Shown one piece after another: positions 18,495-26,843 of a stretch of DNA of 64,000 bases. The notes under the pieces were generated by a model. It saw nothing but the letters and a program-made list of their open reading frames with translations. It was not told the origin of the DNA and made no database searches. This DNA comes from Shimia_B sp038527375 (lineage in GTDB: Bacteria; Pseudomonadota; Alphaproteobacteria; Rhodobacterales; Rhodobacteraceae). The stretch is from assembly GCA_038527375.1 (NCBI GenBank), contig JBCBFU010000003.1:1-64000 (forward strand), in the 5' to 3' direction. Every line of letters begins with the position of its first letter. The stretch's first letter is position 1. The position numbers and the translations under genes are program-made.

Positions 18495-19205
18495 ATGTCG
18501 TTAACCGATATCCAATCGCGTATGGCCAATGCCGCAAGGGAAGCAGGCCGGGACGTGGAGGACGTGGAACTGATCGCGGTTTCCAAAGTACAGCCGCGCG
18601 ACCGAATTGTGGCGGTATTGGGGCAGGGCCATCGCGTCTTTGGCGAGAATCGCGTTCAGGAGGCCCAAGGCCGCTGGCCCGAACTCAGGGATTCTTTCCC
18701 GGATGTGAAGCTCCACCTCCTCGGGCCGCTGCAATCCAACAAGGTGCGTCCGGCCCTGGCTCTCTTTGACACCATCCATTCCGTGGACCGCCCCAAGCTC
18801 GCCCGCGCGATTGCCCGCGTCGCGCAGGAGGAGGGTCGATGCCCCGACGTGTTCCTGCAGGTCAACACGGGCGAAGAGCCGCAAAAGGCGGGCGTCCTGC
18901 CCGGCGATGTCGACGCTTTCGTGGCCGAGGCGCGGGCGCTTGATTTGCCGGTGGCCGGGTTGATGTGCCTGCCCCCGGTGGATGAGGAGCCGGCCCTGCA
19001 TTTTGCGCTGCTGGCCAAAATGGCGGCGCGCAACGGGCTATCGGGCCTGTCCATGGGGATGAGCGCGGATTTTGAGACAGCGGTGCGATTGGGCGCCACG
19101 CATATCCGGGTGGGATCTGCAATCTTTGGGGCGCGGGTCAGCGCACCACAAGACGGCTCTGATGCCGGATCCGGGGCAGAAGCCACCGCAGGTGATCGCG
19201 CCTGA
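18495..19205 (+). CDS. YggS/PLPBP family pyridoxal-phosphate homeostasis protein
   Basis: 236-aa PLP-binding TIM-barrel protein of the YggS/PROSC family, which buffers free PLP. The PLP-lysine motif is LIAVSKVQP near the start, followed by FGENRVQEAQ, HLLGPLQSNK, the SMGMSADFETAV motif and IRVGSAIFGAR. Family members usually stop a few residues after GAR; here the frame runs 21 residues further (SAPQDGSD...) into the antisense of the L,D-transpeptidase gene, a 68-bp tail-to-tail overlap. Confidence 0.92.
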   Translation: MSLTDIQSRMANAAREAGRDVEDVELIAVSKVQPRDRIVAVLGQGHRVFGENRVQEAQGRWPELRDSFPDVKLHLLGPLQSNKVRPALALFDTIHSVDRPKLARAIARVAQEEGRCPDVFLQVNTGEEPQKAGVLPGDVDAFVAEARALDLPVAGLMCLPPVDEEPALHFALLAKMAARNGLSGLSMGMSADFETAVRLGATHIRVGSAIFGARVSAPQDGSDAGSGAEATAGDRA

Positions 19206-19632
19206 AGGCGATGCAGCCTTCTGTCGGATACCCGGGCCTGCGCCACTGGTGCAGGAAGATGGCCGATCCCCGCCCTTTGACCGCGTAGGGCCAATTCCAG
19301 TCCGTCAGGATCACGACATCATAGAGCGGGTCCGCGCGCATCAGACGTTCATGGCTGGGCGCGTAGGGCGCGCGCACCATCATATTATAGTCGATGTCGC
19401 TGGGATCATCGGACCACAAATCCCCGGGCCGGATCGGACGCGCCCAATCTGCGGGCCGAGCCATGCGATCCGGACGATAGAGCATCCCGACAATGCGGTG
19501 CACCCCCTTGGGCGTCGCGCCGTCGCCCTCGCGCTTGCGATCACTCAGGCCGCCTTTGCCAATCGTGCAGGGCAGCCGCCTGCCAAAGGCGCGCAACCCC
19601 ATGGGGGTCAGGACAAGGTCGGTGGGTGTCAT
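19138..19632 (-). CDS. L,D-transpeptidase family protein (YkuD fold, COG3786-like)
   Basis: 164-aa protein of the short YkuD-like group without an evident signal peptide. The active-site elements are His128 (IFLHQW) and Cys140 in PTEGCIAF. Members crosslink peptidoglycan or attach proteins to it. ATG 19632 overlaps the GFA stop by 4 bp; the 3' end overlaps yggS. The leftward order ribA-GFA-Ldt is fully overlapping, so the three are one transcript. Confidence 0.85.
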   Translation of the reverse strand: MTPTDLVLTPMGLRAFGRRLPCTIGKGGLSDRKREGDGATPKGVHRIVGMLYRPDRMARPADWARPIRPGDLWSDDPSDIDYNMMVRAPYAPSHERLMRADPLYDVVILTDWNWPYAVKGRGSAIFLHQWRRPGYPTEGCIAFRRDHLRWLLPRIRHQSRLVVR

Positions 19633-20033
19633 TGCGGCAACCCGTCGAACTGCGGAACGCCATCGGCCACGCAGTGGAACGCCTGCGCCTCGGACATGTG
19701 GATGGCGGCCTTGGGCGCGCCAAAGACAGACGGGTCGTCCAAGGTCCCCACACGCAGGACAACCATCCCGAGGTCGGCGCGCTCGGTGCAAACCTGCGTG
19801 CCACAGGTGGGACAGAAAACACGCGTGACCGGGTTTTCCAGATCGGCGCGCGCAAAGCGTTGGGCGGTGCCTGTGATTGCAACGCCGCTCGCAGGGATCA
19901 GCATAAAGTAGTTGGGGCCGCCCCCCGATGCGTACTGGCAGGGCCTGCAATGGCACTGCGCCTTGAAGACTGGCTTGGCCGTCACCGCGTAGCGCAGCGC
20001 GCCGCAGTAACATCCGCCCCGCCCCGCACTCAT
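19629..20033 (-). CDS. GFA family zinc protein (glutathione-dependent formaldehyde-activating-like)
   Basis: 134-aa protein with the Cys pattern of GFA/CENP-V proteins: GGCYCGALRY, QCHCRPCQ and FCPTCGTQV, binding two zinc ions. The family is named for an S-hydroxymethyl-glutathione synthase activity, but most members have no proven function. It overlaps ribA and the L,D-transpeptidase gene by 4 bp each. A second, only distantly similar GFA gene lies at 42323. Confidence 0.87.
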   Translation of the reverse strand: MSAGRGGCYCGALRYAVTAKPVFKAQCHCRPCQYASGGGPNYFMLIPASGVAITGTAQRFARADLENPVTRVFCPTCGTQVCTERADLGMVVLRVGTLDDPSVFGAPKAAIHMSEAQAFHCVADGVPQFDGLPQ

Positions 20034-21082
20034 AACAAATGCCCCGACTTGGCAGCCTTGGTATCAAGGTAGCCCGTATTGATGGCGTTGCGGCCCACTT
20101 TCAGCGGCACGCGCTCCACGACCTCGATCCCCTGATCTTCCAGCCGGGCGACCTTGGCCGGGTTGTTCGTCAACAGCCGCGCCTGCCCAAAGCCCAGTTT
20201 GCGCAGGATCTCGGCCCCGATCCGGAAATCGCGCTCGTCATCCTCGAACCCCAGACGGTGGTTGGCCTCGACCGTGTCGAACCCTTGATCTTGCAGCGCA
20301 TAGGCCCGCATCTTGTTGGCCAGGCCGATGCCGCGCCCCTCCTGATTCAGATAGAGCAGCACACCCGCCCCCTCGCGGCCCATCTGCGCCAGCGCCCCAT
20401 GCAACTGCGGGCCGCAATCGCATTTGAGGCTGCCCAAGACATCCCCGGTGAAACAGGCCGAATGCAGCCGCGTCAGGACGGGGGCCGCCCGGTCAGGGGT
20501 GCCGATCTCGACGGCATAATGCTCCTCGCCGCCATCATCGGGGCGAAAGATATGCAGACGCCCTGCATCCGACACCTCGATCGGCAACCGGGCCGAGATG
20601 ACATCGGCCAAGGGTGATGCGCCGGGCGGCAGCAGTGGCAATGTCGTCAGATCCAGCGCGACGATGGGTGGTGCAGGCGCGACAAGAACCGCAGGCAGCA
20701 ATCGCGCCGCCTTGGCCAGCGCGACTGCCGCGCGGTGCGGGGCGGTGTCACCGCCGCGTTCAGTCTCGAAAGGGCCTTTCATGGGGTGGCGCAGGTCATC
20801 TGTCGGGTCCGCCACCGCATGTACCCATGGCAAGGCCGCCGCTTTCGGCAGTTTGATCCGGGCAAGCCCTTCATCATAGGCGCGCGCCTTCAACGTGTGG
20901 GCCCGCCAATTCGTGACCACCATCACCGCACCCGCCGCCTGCATCGCAGACAATCGCGCGGGTGTGAGCGTTTCAACCGCCGCCACAAGGGCCCCGCCCA
21001 ACACGACCGGAACCCCCATCCGCAGGTCATTGCGGGCGCGGGCGTAAAGCTCGGACAGGGTGGGGCTCAGGGCGTCGGTCAT
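20030..21082 (-). CDS. ribA: GTP cyclohydrolase II
   Basis: 350-aa enzyme for the first step of riboflavin synthesis. The C-terminal catalytic domain has the zinc Cys cluster (ACFTGDVLGSLKCDCG, about 208-223), NQEGRGIGLANKM and the AQLLTNNP-like RLLTNNPAK. The N-terminal ~150 residues are a diverged extension seen in Rhodobacteraceae homologs, not a working RibB domain. Start ATG 21082 (MTDALSPTLSELY). The upstream gap to the divergent regulator is 161 bp; I see no FMN riboswitch in it. Confidence 0.92.
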   Translation of the reverse strand: MTDALSPTLSELYARARNDLRMGVPVVLGGALVAAVETLTPARLSAMQAAGAVMVVTNWRAHTLKARAYDEGLARIKLPKAAALPWVHAVADPTDDLRHPMKGPFETERGGDTAPHRAAVALAKAARLLPAVLVAPAPPIVALDLTTLPLLPPGASPLADVISARLPIEVSDAGRLHIFRPDDGGEEHYAVEIGTPDRAAPVLTRLHSACFTGDVLGSLKCDCGPQLHGALAQMGREGAGVLLYLNQEGRGIGLANKMRAYALQDQGFDTVEANHRLGFEDDERDFRIGAEILRKLGFGQARLLTNNPAKVARLEDQGIEVVERVPLKVGRNAINTGYLDTKAAKSGHLL

Positions 21083-21243
21083 CCGCCCCGATATAGGCGG
21101 GCCTGCGCGGAATGAGAAACGGAATTGAAACAATCCAGCCCCCTGCCTGACGGTTGCGTGAGAGAAATGTTGCAAACCTTGCTCCCCCCACCGCTCGCGC
21201 CAATGTGACCGGAAAGGACGAAACCAAACCCGGAGAGCCCGAC

Positions 21244-21930
21244 ATGGCACAGCTCAAAAAGATCCTGCTCATCGACGATGACGAGGACCTGCGCGAGGCG
21301 CTGGGCGAACAGCTCATCATGACCGAAGACTTCGACGTTTTCGAAGGCGGCTCGGGGTCAGAGGCGATGGAAAAGGTCAAGGAGACGATCTACGACCTCA
21401 TCATCCTCGACGTGGGCCTGCCTGACACCGATGGGCGCGAATTGTGCCGTCTGATGCGCAAACAGGGCGTGAAAAGCCCGGTCCTGATGCTGACGGGCCA
21501 TGACACCGACGCGGACACGATCCTGGGTCTTGACGCGGGTGCCAATGACTACGTCACCAAACCCTTCAAATTCCCGGTCCTTCTGGCCCGCATCCGCGCG
21601 CAGCTGCGCCAGCACGAACAATCCGAGGACGCGGTGTTCCAGCTTGGGCCGTATACGTTCAAGCCGTCGATGAAGCTGCTGGTCACCGAAGACGAACGCA
21701 AGGTTCGCCTGACCGAGAAAGAGACCAACATCCTCAAATTCCTGTACCGCGCATCCGAGGGCGTCGTCGCCCGCGACGTGCTGCTGCACGAGGTCTGGGG
21801 CTACAATGCCGGCGTCACGACCCACACGCTTGAGACCCACATTTATCGCCTGCGCCAGAAAATTGAGCCAGATCCGTCAAATGCGCGCCTTCTTGTTACG
21901 GAAAGTGGTGGATACCGCCTCGTCGCGTAG
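21244..21930 (+). CDS. OmpR/PhoB-type response regulator
   Basis: 228-aa regulator: receiver domain with acidic pocket DDDED (11-15), phospho-acceptor Asp56 (IILDVGLP), switch Thr in LMLTGHD and Lys in VTKPFKF, then a C-terminal winged helix (LTEKETNILKFLYRA ... THIYRLRQKIE). No histidine kinase is adjacent. It resembles a highly conserved orphan regulator of Rhodobacteraceae; similarity to CenR is possible but I cannot confirm it. Start ATG 21244 follows GGAGAG. A terminator follows at 22046. Confidence 0.9.
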   Translation: MAQLKKILLIDDDEDLREALGEQLIMTEDFDVFEGGSGSEAMEKVKETIYDLIILDVGLPDTDGRELCRLMRKQGVKSPVLMLTGHDTDADTILGLDAGANDYVTKPFKFPVLLARIRAQLRQHEQSEDAVFQLGPYTFKPSMKLLVTEDERKVRLTEKETNILKFLYRASEGVVARDVLLHEVWGYNAGVTTHTLETHIYRLRQKIEPDPSNARLLVTESGGYRLVA

Positions 21931-21984
21931 AAACGGATCGGGCCATGGTTTTTTTGGGAACCAACTGCCCGGGCCGCGCGTAGT

Positions 21985-22072
21985 ACAGGTACTTAGCATC
22001 CCTTCGTAGATCGGGGTTATGATCTACACCTCCCTGTTGGACTTGCCCGGGCCTTGTGCCCGGGTTTTTTTT
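21985..22072 (+). ncRNA. Candidate structured RNA (or 3' UTR) ending in a strong terminator
   Basis: Between the regulator stop and the next start there is a hairpin GTAGATC (22006-22012) / GATCTAC (22021-22027) with an 8-nt loop, followed by the terminator at 22046-22072. Two stem-loops in a row with a poly-U end look like a short RNA or processed 3' UTR. The 5' end is a guess; no promoter was recognised with confidence. Confidence 0.35.
22046..22072 (+). terminator. Strong intrinsic terminator after the response regulator
   Basis: CCCGGGC, loop CTTGT, GCCCGGG followed by eight T. It ends 43 nt before the aminotransferase start, so that gene needs its own promoter inside or after the terminator, or some read-through. 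Confidence 0.92.
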
Positions 22073-22114
22073 CGTCCCATGCTGCGGCACGCAAAGCGGC
22101 AGGGGGAACACGCC

Positions 22115-23221
22115 ATGTATATCGAGCCGTTCGGGGTAGAGCAGTGGATGAACCGCTACGAGACGCGGTGCGAATTCAATCTGGCCGAAACCTGTGTCGC
22201 CTCGCTGAGCCTGTCCCAGCTTTTTGATCTCGTGGGTGCCAATGACCCGTGGTCGCCCATCATGGACCGCGCGATGACCTATGGCGACATCACCGGGTCG
22301 GCGCGCCTGCGGGGGCGGGTCGCCGCGCTCTTTGCCGATCAGGCGCCCGAGAATGTGCTGATTGCCCACGGGACAATCGGGGCCAATGCGCTGGTCTATC
22401 AAACGCTGGTGGAACCGGGTGATCGCGTGGTGTCGGTGGTGCCGACCTACCAACAGCACGTGTCGATGCCCGAAAGTCTGGGTGCCGATGTGGTGCAGGT
22501 GCGGTTGTCGGCAGAGGCCGATTATGCGTTGGACATGGACGCGTTGGCCCAAGCTGCCAAGGGCGCGAAACTGATCGCTTTGGTGAACCCCAACAATCCA
22601 ACGGGGGCCGTTCTGGACCACGCCGCGCTGACCCGGTTGGCCCAGATCGCGCGCGAAAACGATGCCTGGGTGCTGTGCGATGAGGTCTATCGCGGGACCG
22701 AGCAAGGTGCGCCCGTGCCGTCGATCCGCGATGTCTACGACAAATCGATCTCGACCGGGTCGATGTCCAAGGCCTTTGCGTTGGCGGGGTTGCGGTTGGG
22801 CTGGATCGTGGCGGCACCCGAGGTTTTGACGGCAATCGAACTGCACCGCGATTACACCACGATCAGCGTGGGCATCGTGGACGATCATCTGGCCGCACTC
22901 GCGCTCGAGGCGTCTGATCTGATCCTCGCGCGCAGCCGCCAGATGGTACGCGACAACGCGGCCACGGTTGCCGCTTGGGTGGCCGAACACGACGGGGTTG
23001 ATTGGGTCGCGCCGCAGGCGGGCACGACCGCTTTGCTGCACTATCGCGGCGACCGCCCGTCCTACGAGGTGGCCGAGGCGATCCTGCGTGACACCGGGGT
23101 GTTGCTGACGCCCGGCGGTGTGTTGGGGGCCGAGGGAACCTTGCGGATCGGATATGCGAACCATGCGCCGATCCTTAAGGCCGGGTTAGCGCGATTGGGG
23201 CCGTGGCTGGACTCGCTCTAA
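22115..23221 (+). CDS. PLP-dependent aminotransferase, class I/II
   Basis: 368-aa fold-type I aminotransferase. Visible motifs: VNPNNPTG, the CDEVYRG Asp-x-x-Tyr pair and the PLP lysine in STGSMSKAFALAGLRLGW. The start ATG 22115 follows AGGGGGA. The N-terminus (MYIEPFGVEQWMNRYE) resembles a small group of aminotransferases annotated without substrate. It stands directly downstream of a terminator and convergent with exoD (4-bp overlap). Confidence 0.88.
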   Translation: MYIEPFGVEQWMNRYETRCEFNLAETCVASLSLSQLFDLVGANDPWSPIMDRAMTYGDITGSARLRGRVAALFADQAPENVLIAHGTIGANALVYQTLVEPGDRVVSVVPTYQQHVSMPESLGADVVQVRLSAEADYALDMDALAQAAKGAKLIALVNPNNPTGAVLDHAALTRLAQIARENDAWVLCDEVYRGTEQGAPVPSIRDVYDKSISTGSMSKAFALAGLRLGWIVAAPEVLTAIELHRDYTTISVGIVDDHLAALALEASDLILARSRQMVRDNAATVAAWVAEHDGVDWVAPQAGTTALLHYRGDRPSYEVAEAILRDTGVLLTPGGVLGAEGTLRIGYANHAPILKAGLARLGPWLDSL

Positions 23222-23826
23222 CCTTCGGTCACGACGGTGAAAAGCGAGATGGGGATGGCCAGTGCAATGGCCATCGAACACAGACCCGCCAGCGTTATCA
23301 GCCCGTCTCGCGTCAAAACTGAAAGCGCGATCAGCGCCACCGATCCGCCGAGGATCGAACTGCTGAACGGTACGAATTCCATAAACGGAAAGAGCAACCC
23401 AACCGTCGCGCAGACGGTCATCAACAGGCGCGCGGCAGGCGGGGAGGTCATGAACGACAACCGCTCGGTCGAGATCGAGTCGAGCCACCGTCCGGCGGAT
23501 TTCAGGAACTCGACCATGCGCACGACACGCCCCCCGTTCATGGGGCGGCACAGCAGGAATTCAGGCAGCCAAAGCGCGTCTCGGCCAAGCGCGCCTTGGG
23601 CGGCTGTCAGGAAGATTCCGATGCCAATTGCACTTGAAAACAAGGGGATACCGGATAGTGGCGAGACCAGCATCAAGCCGAGCAACAGCAATACCGGGTA
23701 AAAGGATTGGCGCCCGTAATCCGCAAGCAGATCGCGCAGGGTCAGCTCCGGCGCGCGCGCATGGGTTTCGGCCATGTCGAGCATGTCCGTCACGACAGTT
23801 TCGGGGTTTTCCTCGGGATTAAACAC
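23218..23826 (-). CDS. ExoD family exopolysaccharide-synthesis membrane protein
   Basis: 202-aa integral membrane protein with about four hydrophobic segments in the region after residue 45 (FYPVLLLLGLMLVSPL, LLMTVCATVGLLFPFMEFVP, and a C-terminal pair), matching ExoD, first described for Rhizobium exopolysaccharide. GTG 23826 with GAGG upstream is the chosen start; ATG 23784 is the alternative. It is divergent from xthA. No exopolysaccharide cluster is nearby. Confidence 0.82.
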   Translation of the reverse strand: MFNPEENPETVVTDMLDMAETHARAPELTLRDLLADYGRQSFYPVLLLLGLMLVSPLSGIPLFSSAIGIGIFLTAAQGALGRDALWLPEFLLCRPMNGGRVVRMVEFLKSAGRWLDSISTERLSFMTSPPAARLLMTVCATVGLLFPFMEFVPFSSSILGGSVALIALSVLTRDGLITLAGLCSMAIALAIPISLFTVVTEG

Positions 23827-23950
23827 TTCGCGCCTCGCCAGATGGAGGGGCAACGCGCAGGCCACGTGATCCGTTCCGCAAAAGTCGGGTGGCCCCTCGC
23901 CGTCTTGCGGCCTATGCAGGTGGCCAACTCGCCTGACTGTGGAGACACCC

Positions 23951-24739
23951 ATGCCCTTTACGCTCGCCACCTGGAACATCAACTCGGTCCGCTTGCGCGC
24001 AGGGCTGGTGGAGCGGCTGATGCGGGAGGAAGCGCCCGATGTGCTGTGCCTGCAGGAGTGCAAAAGCCCCGTCGACAAAATCCCCGTCGAGGGGTTCGAG
24101 GCGCTGGGCTACACCCACATGGTCGCGCGCGGGCAGAAGGGGTACAACGGCGTGGCGATCCTGTCCAAGCTGCCGCTGGAAGAGGTCGAAGCCCTTGATC
24201 TTGCTAGCCTAGGCCACGCACGCCACATCGCGGCGCGCCTGCCCAACGGGGTTGTCATCCACAATCATTACGTCCCCGCGGGCGGCGATGTGCCGGACCG
24301 CGAAAAGAACGAGAAGTTTGGCCAGAAACTCGATTACCTGACGGAGTTGCGGGACATCTTTGCCGGGCAGAAGCCCGCGCGGTCGATCCTCGTGGGCGAC
24401 CTCAATATCGCGCCGCGCGAAGATGATGTGTGGAGCCACAAGCAGCTGTTGAAAATCGTCAGCCACACCCCGATCGAGGTCGATCACCTGAACGATGTGA
24501 TGGCGGCGGGCGACTGGGTGGATGTGACGCGACAGGATATCCCCGACGGGCTTTTGTACAGTTGGTGGAGCTACCGGGCCAAGGATTGGGATGCCGCCGA
24601 CAAGGGCCGCAGGCTCGATCACATTTGGGCCACGTCGGATATCGCGGGGCAGGCGTCGGGCAGCCGGATTTTGCGCGACGTTCGGGGGTGGGAGCAGCCG
24701 TCGGATCACGCGCCGGTCTTTGCGACATTCGACCTCTGA
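23951..24739 (+). CDS. xthA: Exodeoxyribonuclease III
   Basis: 262-aa AP endonuclease/3'-5' exonuclease for base-excision repair. Family motifs: ATWNINSVRLR, CLQECK with the metal-binding Glu, LVGDLNIAP and the C-terminal SDHAPV. ATG 23951 was chosen over an in-frame ATG 12 nt upstream because the conserved strand begins immediately (MPFTLATWN). Monocistronic. Confidence 0.95.
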   Translation: MPFTLATWNINSVRLRAGLVERLMREEAPDVLCLQECKSPVDKIPVEGFEALGYTHMVARGQKGYNGVAILSKLPLEEVEALDLASLGHARHIAARLPNGVVIHNHYVPAGGDVPDREKNEKFGQKLDYLTELRDIFAGQKPARSILVGDLNIAPREDDVWSHKQLLKIVSHTPIEVDHLNDVMAAGDWVDVTRQDIPDGLLYSWWSYRAKDWDAADKGRRLDHIWATSDIAGQASGSRILRDVRGWEQPSDHAPVFATFDL

Positions 24740-24770
24740 CACCCCCCCCCAAATCAAGGGGGCACAATCG

Positions 24771-24814
24771 GTACACCAAGCGTACACATTGCGTACACAC
24801 GGCGTACATACGCA
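24771..24814. repeat. 11-bp tandem array, four units (GTACACnnnGC)
   Basis: Four consecutive 11-nt units: GTACACCAAGC, GTACACATTGC, GTACACACGGC, GTACATACGCA. The GTACAC core repeats at one helical-turn spacing, so a protein reading it would sit on one DNA face. It is in the 254-bp gap between xthA and the CnoX-like gene, next to a run of nine C (24742-24750). Nothing else recognisable is in this gap. Confidence 0.8.
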
Positions 24815-24993
24815 AGGCGCGCACATCGCGGGGTGATCTGGCTGCCTTTGGTGCGTCGGCGCACATGATCCGGGTCTCCGTTGGAACTGCGTCGACCCTT
24901 GGCAACACGCCCTCTGACACGCATATAGCGGGCAACGCGACCGGCCCGTTTTAAAGCGGTCGCACAGAATGCCAGACGGATTGGACGTACAGC

Positions 24994-25902
24994 ATGTTGG
25001 AATTGAACGCAGGCCCGAACGCAGATGAGCTGATCAAGGACAGCTCGGAAGCGACCTTTATGGAAGATGTGGTCGAGACCTCGCAAACCGTGCCGGTCAT
25101 CGTCGATTTCTGGGCGCCGTGGTGCGGCCCGTGCAAGACGTTGGGGCCCGCGCTGGAGGCGGCGGTGACCAAGGCCAAAGGCGCGGTCAAGATGGTCAAG
25201 ATCGACGTCGATCAAAACCAGGCCATCGCGGCGCAGTTGCGCATTCAGTCGATCCCCACGGTCTATGCCTTCTATCAGGGCCAACCTGTCGACGGCTTCC
25301 AAGGGGCGGTGCCGGGATCCGAGATCGACGCCTTTGTCGAGCGTGTCGCGGCGCTGGCCGGTGGATCCGCCGATGGCGGTCTGGGCGAAGCTGTCGAGGC
25401 GGCCGAGGCGATGCTGGCGGAAGGCGCTGCCGAAGATGCGGCGCAGACGTTTGCGGCCATTCTGGGCGAAGATCCCAACCACGCCGAGGCCTATGGCGGT
25501 TTGGTCCGTGCGCATCTGGCCATGGATGATGTGGATCAGGCCGAGGCCATCCTGAACGGCGCACCGGCCGAGATCGCGGATGCGGCCCCGCTGGAGGCCG
25601 CGCGTGCGCAATTGGAACTGGCCAAGCAGGCCGCCGATGTGGGGCCGGTGGCCGAGTTGCGCGCCACGGTCGAGGCCAATGCAGACGATCATCAGGCGCG
25701 GTTCGATCTGGCCGGTGCCCTGCAGGCGTCGGGCGATGCCGAAGGTGCGGTGGCCGAGTTGCTGGAACTGTTCCGTCGCGACCGCGAATGGAATGACGGC
25801 GCGGCCAAGACGCAGCTCTTTACGATCTTTGATGCGCTCAAGCCAAACGATCCGGTTGTGCTGAACGGGCGCCGCAAGCTGTCGTCGATGATTTTTGTCT
25901 GA
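24994..25902 (+). CDS. CnoX/YbbN-type thioredoxin with TPR-like C-terminus
   Basis: 302-aa cytoplasmic protein: thioredoxin domain with intact W43-C-G-P-C47 and SIPTVYAF, then helical TPR-like repeats (about 130-300, e.g. EAYGGLVRAHLAMDD, QARFDLAGALQASGD). This is the CnoX architecture, a chaperedoxin that holds oxidised clients for GroEL. The E. coli protein lacks the redox Cys pair, whereas the alpha- type shown here keeps it. A 69-bp gap separates it from the next gene. Confidence 0.9.
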   Translation: MLELNAGPNADELIKDSSEATFMEDVVETSQTVPVIVDFWAPWCGPCKTLGPALEAAVTKAKGAVKMVKIDVDQNQAIAAQLRIQSIPTVYAFYQGQPVDGFQGAVPGSEIDAFVERVAALAGGSADGGLGEAVEAAEAMLAEGAAEDAAQTFAAILGEDPNHAEAYGGLVRAHLAMDDVDQAEAILNGAPAEIADAAPLEAARAQLELAKQAADVGPVAELRATVEANADDHQARFDLAGALQASGDAEGAVAELLELFRRDREWNDGAAKTQLFTIFDALKPNDPVVLNGRRKLSSMIFV

Positions 25903-25971
25903 TTGAGGGTGCGGGGCGCTTTTGTGGGCCCGGCGATTGCCTGAGCCCACGCAGCGCCTAGGTTGTGTTTT

Positions 25972-26613
25972 ATGACATGGTCCGGTGATCTTCCCGAAAC
26001 GATTGCGATTTTCCCGTTGCCGGGGGCGTTGCTATTGCCGCGTTCTCCGCTCCCGCTGCACATTTTTGAGCCGCGCTATCTGGCGATGCTGGATGACTGC
26101 CTGAAGACGCCGCATCGGTTGATCGGGATGGTCCAGCCGTTTGAAGGGCCGGGCGGCGAGGCCAAGCTGCATTCCATTGGATGTGCCGGGCGGCTGACCG
26201 CCTTTTCCGAAACCGAAGACGGGCGCTACATGATCACTCTGTCCGGGGTATCGCGGTTCCGCGTGGCCCAAGAGGTGTCGGGCTTCACGCCCTATCGCCG
26301 GTGCGACGTGACGTGGGATGGGTTCGAGCGGGACCGGGGCAAGGTCGAGCGGGACGCAGGCTTTGATCGCCCGGAGTTTCTGGGTCTGCTCAAGCGGTAT
26401 TTCTCAGCTCAGCAGTTGTCGACGGATTGGGATTCTTTGTCGGATGCCGAAGACGAGTTGCTGATAAATTCGCTGTCGATGCTGTGCCCGTTCGAGCCCG
26501 AGGACAAACAGGCGCTGCTTGAAGCGCCGTCCCTGGCCACGCGGCGCGAGACGTTGGTGACCTTGATCGAGTTCGCCTTGCGCGGCGGTCAGGCCGATGA
26601 GGTGATGCAATGA
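25972..26613 (+). CDS. Lon N-terminal (LON substrate-binding) domain protein
   Basis: 213-aa stand-alone LON-N domain protein (IAIFPLPGALLLPRSPLPLHIFEPRY at 12-37, too long to be chance; then GCAGRLTAF and LSGVSRFRV). It has no ATPase or protease domain. Family function is unproven; it may bind protein substrates. ATG 25972 chosen over TTG 25963. Its stop overlaps the Trm112-like ATG (ATGA). Confidence 0.9.
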   Translation: MTWSGDLPETIAIFPLPGALLLPRSPLPLHIFEPRYLAMLDDCLKTPHRLIGMVQPFEGPGGEAKLHSIGCAGRLTAFSETEDGRYMITLSGVSRFRVAQEVSGFTPYRRCDVTWDGFERDRGKVERDAGFDRPEFLGLLKRYFSAQQLSTDWDSLSDAEDELLINSLSMLCPFEPEDKQALLEAPSLATRRETLVTLIEFALRGGQADEVMQ

Positions 26614-26783
26614 GCGATTTTGACCCCAAGATGCTGGAGGCGCTGGTGTGTCCGCAGACGCGGCAGCAGCTGGTCTATGACGCCGATCGGCAGGAGTTGG
26701 TGTCGAAGGCGGCGCATCTGGCCTATCCGATCCGCGACGGCATCCCCGTGATGCTGGCCGATGAGGCGCGTCAGCTGGATTGA
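26610..26783 (+). CDS. Trm112-like small zinc-ribbon-derived protein (57 aa)
   Basis: Reads MSDFDPKMLEALVCPQTR, ending IRDGIPVMLADEARQLD, the Trm112/YcaR pattern. Trm112 proteins activate methyltransferases. Only one Cys (VCPQT) of the usual zinc set remains, as in many bacterial members. The start overlaps the Lon-N stop by 4 bp, so it is translationally coupled. Thioredoxin, Lon-N and Trm112-like genes in this order are conserved in Rhodobacteraceae. Confidence 0.88.
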   Translation: MSDFDPKMLEALVCPQTRQQLVYDADRQELVSKAAHLAYPIRDGIPVMLADEARQLD

Positions 26784-26843
26784 GGTCTGGCTGGTGACGT
26801 GCGCCTTTGGCGACACCCCACCCGCCATCCCTGAGGCGCGCGA

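Noticed and set aside
20030..21082. Possible bifunctional RibBA enzyme
   Set aside because: The N-terminal part does not show the DHBP synthase acidic/GHTP-type motifs; only the GTP cyclohydrolase II domain is intact.
21082..21244. FMN riboswitch before ribA
   Set aside because: The 161-bp gap shows no conserved RFN-element sequence in either direction.
24740..24993. Tandem GTACAC array as a CRISPR array
   Set aside because: Units are 11 bp with no spacers of constant length; no cas gene is near.
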